From Marinovum sp. (lineage in GTDB: Bacteria > Pseudomonadota > Alphaproteobacteria > Rhodobacterales > Rhodobacteraceae), in the NCBI GenBank assembly GCA_022447495.1, contig JAKVBH010000018.1:22384-86383 (forward strand): 64,000 nt of DNA, in the 5' to 3' direction. The notes under the pieces were generated by a model. That model had not been told where the DNA came from. It did no database searches and saw nothing but the letters and a program-made list of their open reading frames with translations. Every line of letters begins with the position of its first letter. Within the stretch, counting starts at the first letter, position 1. A program made the position numbers and the translations under genes. Below are positions 60,993 through 64,000 of this stretch, one piece after another.

Positions 60993-61417
60993 TAATCCAC
61001 GCCATCTAAACGCGGGATATCTTTCATGGTTAGGTAAATCATCCCTGTCAGTGTCCGAATCATGGATGCAGCTTTGGTGTACCCCGTCGCTCAGATCGGT
61101 ACGCCTGTCACGGTGCTGGACTGATCCAAAGGATCTGACGGGGACACTGTCTGGTCCTTTGGTTGCATCAATCCAAGCGTTGAGGATTCGCCGTCCCAAT
61201 TATCTGGATGTCCGGTAGCACACGTGAAATCGCGGCATCCCCTCAACACCGGGCGATACCTTGCCGATTATTGATTGGCCGAGGCAGGTTGTTTTGTCGA
61301 AATGGTACGCTCCCGCGTGAGCCGCGCCCCTATTTGGCGCTGTTGGGCGTCCGTGAAAACCTTGGCGAGACGAGACCCGAAGCGCTTGCGGATCACAGCC
61401 TTGGCGGGGTGGGTATG
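60993..61417. other. No credible gene
   Basis: This 425-bp gap separates the convergent ends of uraH and the LysR gene. Open frames are short and unlike known proteins. A weak inverted similarity (TGTCAGTGTCC near 61047 and GGGGACACTGTC near 61139) hints at a degraded mobile element, but no transposase part is recognisable. Confidence 0.45.
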
Positions 61418-62323
61418 CTAGATCGCCATGGCTTGCTCTATCCGCTCGATCATGAATTCCATGAAGAGACGGGTTTTGGGGTCCTGTCCGCGTCTATGGG
61501 CATAAAGGCATGCCATCTGGATCGGTTCGGGCGGCGTGTCCTCACCGACCACGATCAGGCGGCCTGCGATGATATGACCGGTGACTTCAAACATTGGCTT
61601 CATGGCGATGCCGTGTCCAGCGAGCGCCCAATCGGTCAAGACGTCACCATCGTCTGATTCGTACCGTCCTGAAACACGAAACCGCTTGGGGCCCTCTTTC
61701 GTGACCAAGGGCCATTGGAATTCCGAGGCGCCAGGAAACCGAAGGCTCAAACACTCATGACCGCCGTCGACGATTTCTTGGCCCGACTTCGGTTTGCCAC
61801 GCGCGTTGATATAGGATGGCGCAGCACACAGGACGCGTTCGACATCCGCGATCTTTCTAATCCGCAGCGTGCTGTCTTCTGGCTGCCCGAGAAAGAAAGA
61901 CAGATCGAGGCCTTCAGTCGTCAGATCGACTTTCCTGTCTGTCAAACGTAGCCGGACCGAGACTTCGGGATATTGTTCTATGAACTCGGAGACATTTGGA
62001 GCAATCAACCGTCGCCCCACACCGAGCGGTGCCGCCACGAATAAAGATCCCTTGGGGTTATCCGTCAGATTCGCGACATTGGCCTCGGCACTTTCGATGG
62101 CCTCCAGCACCTCACACGCGCCACCATAAAACGCTTTACCCTGTTCTGTGGGTGCGAGGTTTCGTGTCGTTCTTTGGAAAAGCCGAACACTCAGATGGCT
62201 CTCTAACTGAGAAATCCGGGCCGAAGTCACGGCTGGCGAAATGCGCAAGTCGCGCCCGGCGGCCGACATGCTACCAAGTTCATAAACGCGAACGAAGGTA
62301 CGGATATTATCGAAATAGGACAT
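61418..62323 (-). CDS. LysR-family transcriptional regulator
   Basis: The 301-aa protein has the N-terminal winged helix (FDNIRTFVRVYELGSMSAAG, PAVTSARISQLESHL, LFQRTTRNLAPTEQG) and a periplasmic-binding-like effector domain. It is transcribed divergently from puuD across about 98 bp, so regulation of puuD, and perhaps of the other purine genes, is likely; the effector may be urate or an intermediate. A T-N11-A LysR box was not fixed. An ATG at 62321-62323 starts MSYFDNIRTF. Confidence 0.9.
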   Translation of the reverse strand: MSYFDNIRTFVRVYELGSMSAAGRDLRISPAVTSARISQLESHLSVRLFQRTTRNLAPTEQGKAFYGGACEVLEAIESAEANVANLTDNPKGSLFVAAPLGVGRRLIAPNVSEFIEQYPEVSVRLRLTDRKVDLTTEGLDLSFFLGQPEDSTLRIRKIADVERVLCAAPSYINARGKPKSGQEIVDGGHECLSLRFPGASEFQWPLVTKEGPKRFRVSGRYESDDGDVLTDWALAGHGIAMKPMFEVTGHIIAGRLIVVGEDTPPEPIQMACLYAHRRGQDPKTRLFMEFMIERIEQAMAI

Positions 62324-62421
62324 TATTCGGATATTTTTGATGCTGTTTGGTCTACCCTCTCAATACCAGAACAATCAAGAAGGGCCTAGACTGAGGAAAA
62401 CACACCCCTGGGACGCAAGAC

Positions 62422-63669
62422 ATGTACGACTATCTAGCACTGTGGGATTGGGTGGCTTTTGCCGTCCGATGGCTGCACGTCATCACAGCTATGGCTTGGA
62501 TCGGCGCCAGCTTCTACTTTATCGCGTTGGATCTGATGCTGAAACCGGCAGAGGACATGCCCGAAGGCGCCTACGGCGAGGAATGGGAAGTCCACGGCGG
62601 TGGGTTCTATCATACCACCAAGTACCTCGTGGCCCCCGCGCGCATGCCCGAGCACCTGACTTGGCACAAATGGCAGAGCTATATGACATGGCTGTCTGGA
62701 GCCGTGCTCTTGATGATCATCTACTGGGTCAGCGGAGAAATTTATCTGCTTGATCCGAACAAAGCTGAACTCGCGTTGTGGCAAGGCATTGTGATCTCGG
62801 GCGGGTCGCTCACTATCGGTTGGCTGATCTATGATGCGGCCTGCAAATCAAAGCTCTCGGAGCATCCTACATTTCTGATGCTCCTGCTCTTTGCGATGCT
62901 CGTGGCGATGTCCTGGGGCTACAACCAGATTTTCACTGGGCGCGCAGCACTGCTTCATCTTGGTGCTTTCACTGCGACAATCATGACAGCGAACGTGTTC
63001 TTCCAGATCATGCCCAACCAGCGCATCGTCGTGGCCGATTTGAAAGCCGGTCGCACCCCGGACGCGAAGTACGGCAAAATCGCGAAGGTCCGTTCGACTC
63101 ACAACAACTATCTCACGCTGCCTGTGGTGTTCTTGATGCTGTCGAACCACTACCCACTGGCGTTTGGCACGGAATACGCCTGGATCATTGCCTCGTTAAT
63201 CTTCCTGACTGGGGTCACGATCCGGCATTACTTCAATACCATGCACGCCACCGGAACCGGGCCACATTGGACCTGGGCAGTGACCGTGATCCTGATGGTC
63301 ATTATCGCATGGCTATCCGTGGCACCGATGCAATTTGAAACGAGTGAAGAGGCCGAAACACGCGCGCTGACCCCTTACGAAAAATCATTTGCAGATGCAG
63401 AAGGGTTTGAAGAGGCTTATCGCGTGGTGCTTGGTAATTGCTCAATGTGCCACGCGCGAGAGCCATTCTACGACGACAACATGCTTTGGGCGCCAAGGGG
63501 TGTCCATCTCGAGACGCAAGCTGATGTAGCTCGACAGGCAAAGGCGATCTACCTCCAGGCCGGCCTGAGCCATGCCATGCCCCCGCCCAACGCTGTCCGA
63601 ACAATGACAGAGGAAAACCGCAGGGCTATTGTGGCTTGGTATCGAGACGCAACACTCGGAGAGAAGTGA
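62422..63669 (+). CDS. puuD: PuuD-type membrane urate oxidase with C-terminal cytochrome c
   Basis: The 415-aa protein has eight or so membrane helices (DUF989 region: WVAFAVRWLHVITAMAWIGA, SFYFIALDLML, VHGGGFYHTTKYLVAP, NVFFQIMPNQR) and a periplasmic cytochrome c domain with CSMCH (about residues 341-345) and MPPPN giving a possible Met ligand. Such proteins oxidise urate to 5-hydroxyisourate and pass electrons to the respiratory chain rather than to oxygen directly. GGGACG lies before the ATG at 62422. It is divergent from the LysR gene and four bases from the truncated downstream gene. Confidence 0.93.
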   Translation: MYDYLALWDWVAFAVRWLHVITAMAWIGASFYFIALDLMLKPAEDMPEGAYGEEWEVHGGGFYHTTKYLVAPARMPEHLTWHKWQSYMTWLSGAVLLMIIYWVSGEIYLLDPNKAELALWQGIVISGGSLTIGWLIYDAACKSKLSEHPTFLMLLLFAMLVAMSWGYNQIFTGRAALLHLGAFTATIMTANVFFQIMPNQRIVVADLKAGRTPDAKYGKIAKVRSTHNNYLTLPVVFLMLSNHYPLAFGTEYAWIIASLIFLTGVTIRHYFNTMHATGTGPHWTWAVTVILMVIIAWLSVAPMQFETSEEAETRALTPYEKSFADAEGFEEAYRVVLGNCSMCHAREPFYDDNMLWAPRGVHLETQADVARQAKAIYLQAGLSHAMPPPNAVRTMTEENRRAIVAWYRDATLGEK

Positions 63670-63673
63670 GCGT

Positions 63674-63896
63674 ATGCATGTAGCGCTGATCCGTCAGGGA
63701 AATATCGGCCAGGAATTGATTGGTCAAATCCCACGTGACGCAGGCCTTGTCCAAGACGTGTGGGGCGACGCGAAGCAATCACAAAGCGAAGTCATTGCCC
63801 CGTCCGCTGCAGTTGGCGGGCTCTATATCTTGCGCAATGTGTTGTTTTCGGGCGATGCACGCATGACCTACAGCGAACCAAAAACCACCTGCGGCT
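63674..63896 (+). pseudogene. Gene truncated by an IS5 element
   Basis: From the ATG at 63674 the frame reads MHVALIRQGNIGQELIGQIP, then DVWGDAKQSQSEVIAP and VGGLYILRNVLFSG, and runs into the IS terminus at 63897. The opening resembles an NAD-binding beta-alpha-beta (aspartate dehydrogenase-like, VALIGxGxIGxEL), but the first glycine is an arginine. The original product is uncertain. It lies four bases after puuD and was probably its operon partner. Confidence 0.55.
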
Positions 63897-64000
63897 GGCT
63901 TTGTTGCACAAGTCGTCTGAGATGATTCATCTTGTGAATCCAGTGGAATAGCTGGAGGCTATGAGCAGTTGGGCCCCGACGAAGTACAGGACCAATAACT
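63897..64000 (+). mobile_element. IS5-type (IS903-like) insertion sequence, left part
   Basis: The end starts with GGCTTTGTTGCACAAGTCGT, the well-known terminal form of this IS5 subgroup. About 60 bp of untranslated IS sequence follow, then a transposase start at 63961. The right end lies beyond the window, so the target duplication cannot be checked. Confidence 0.85.
63961..64000 (+). CDS. IS5-type transposase, first 13 codons
   Basis: From the ATG at 63961 the frame reads MSSWAPTKYRTNN and leaves the window. This matches the usual start of IS5-family DDE transposases of the GGCTTTGTTGC-ended group (MSxxAPTKYRTTNW-like). GGAG lies 8 nt upstream. Confidence 0.8.
   Translation, partial: MSSWAPTKYRTNN

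Noticed and set aside
60993..61220. Possible IS remnant after uraH
   Set aside because: Only a weak imperfect inverted similarity was seen, with no transposase fragment or flanking duplication.
61208..61657. 149-codon plus-strand frame after uraH
   Set aside because: Its second half is antisense to the LysR gene and the first half matches nothing.
1..64000. CRISPR arrays, rRNA or tRNA genes
   Set aside because: No repeat-spacer pattern, no rRNA-like stretch and no cloverleaf with a GGTTCGAATCC-type T-arm was recognised by eye; a covariance-model scan would be decisive.

Overview
The window looks like a chromosomal segment of a marine Rhodobacterales (Roseobacter-group) alphaproteobacterium. 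This rests on gene content and protein style: a Roseobacter-type porin, a DUF3576 lipoprotein, DUF1523, a CioAB-like bd oxidase, a PotFGHI polyamine island, a COQ8-type ABC1 kinase, many ATGA start/stop overlaps and moderately high GC. No rRNA, tRNA or CRISPR array was recognised. No phage genes were seen. Two IS5-type elements are present: a deleted relic near 36 kb and one running off the right edge.

Layout. 0-15 kb: a minus-strand biosynthetic block with a type I PKS (KS-AT-KR-DH-carrier-TE), a GT2 glycosyltransferase and an NRPS (formyltransferase, adenylation domain with an inserted luciferase-like monooxygenase, carrier protein). These three genes abut or overlap. A Wzz-like polysaccharide chain-length protein lies downstream (cut by the window edge), and GT2 and GT4 glycosyltransferases lie upstream. 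15-20 kb: a small lipoprotein, argH, a TlpA-type thioredoxin, and a large secreted SGNH/glycosidase-like protein with RTX repeats. 20-26 kb: a compact locus with a SARP/BTAD-type regulator facing a PAP2/vanadium-haloperoxidase-like protein and a subtilase. A 17-bp direct repeat sits between the regulator and the enzyme pair. 26-31 kb: cydAB, a DUF427 protein and an ABC1 kinase. 31-34 kb: a threonate operon ltnD-otnK-otnC-otnI. 34-40 kb: two small secreted hypotheticals, an IS5 relic, an adenylation-carrier-reductase protein and a convergent SDR. 40-50 kb: a polyamine island (class III aminotransferase, potF, an SGNH hydrolase, potGHI, a PuuB-like oxidase, a ureohydrolase). 50-54 kb: lipoprotein, porin with a strong terminator, TPR-sulfotransferase, YggS-type PLP protein. 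54-57 kb: gene-poor, with a truncated coding fragment. 55-64 kb: purine/ureide catabolism (allE, NCS2 permease, allA, a puuE-uraD fusion, uraH, a LysR regulator and puuD), followed by a truncated gene and an IS5 insertion.

How the parts work together. The ureide genes cover urate to 5-hydroxyisourate, OHCU, allantoin and allantoate, then ureidoglycine to ureidoglycolate and glyoxylate. Xanthine dehydrogenase and allantoate amidohydrolase are not in the window. The polyamine island combines uptake, transamination or oxidation, and hydrolysis of a guanidino compound. The PKS/NRPS/glycosyltransferase block probably makes a glycosylated or polysaccharide-linked specialised metabolite whose structure cannot be read from sequence alone. 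The two least familiar units are that operon and the SARP/haloperoxidase-like/subtilase locus.
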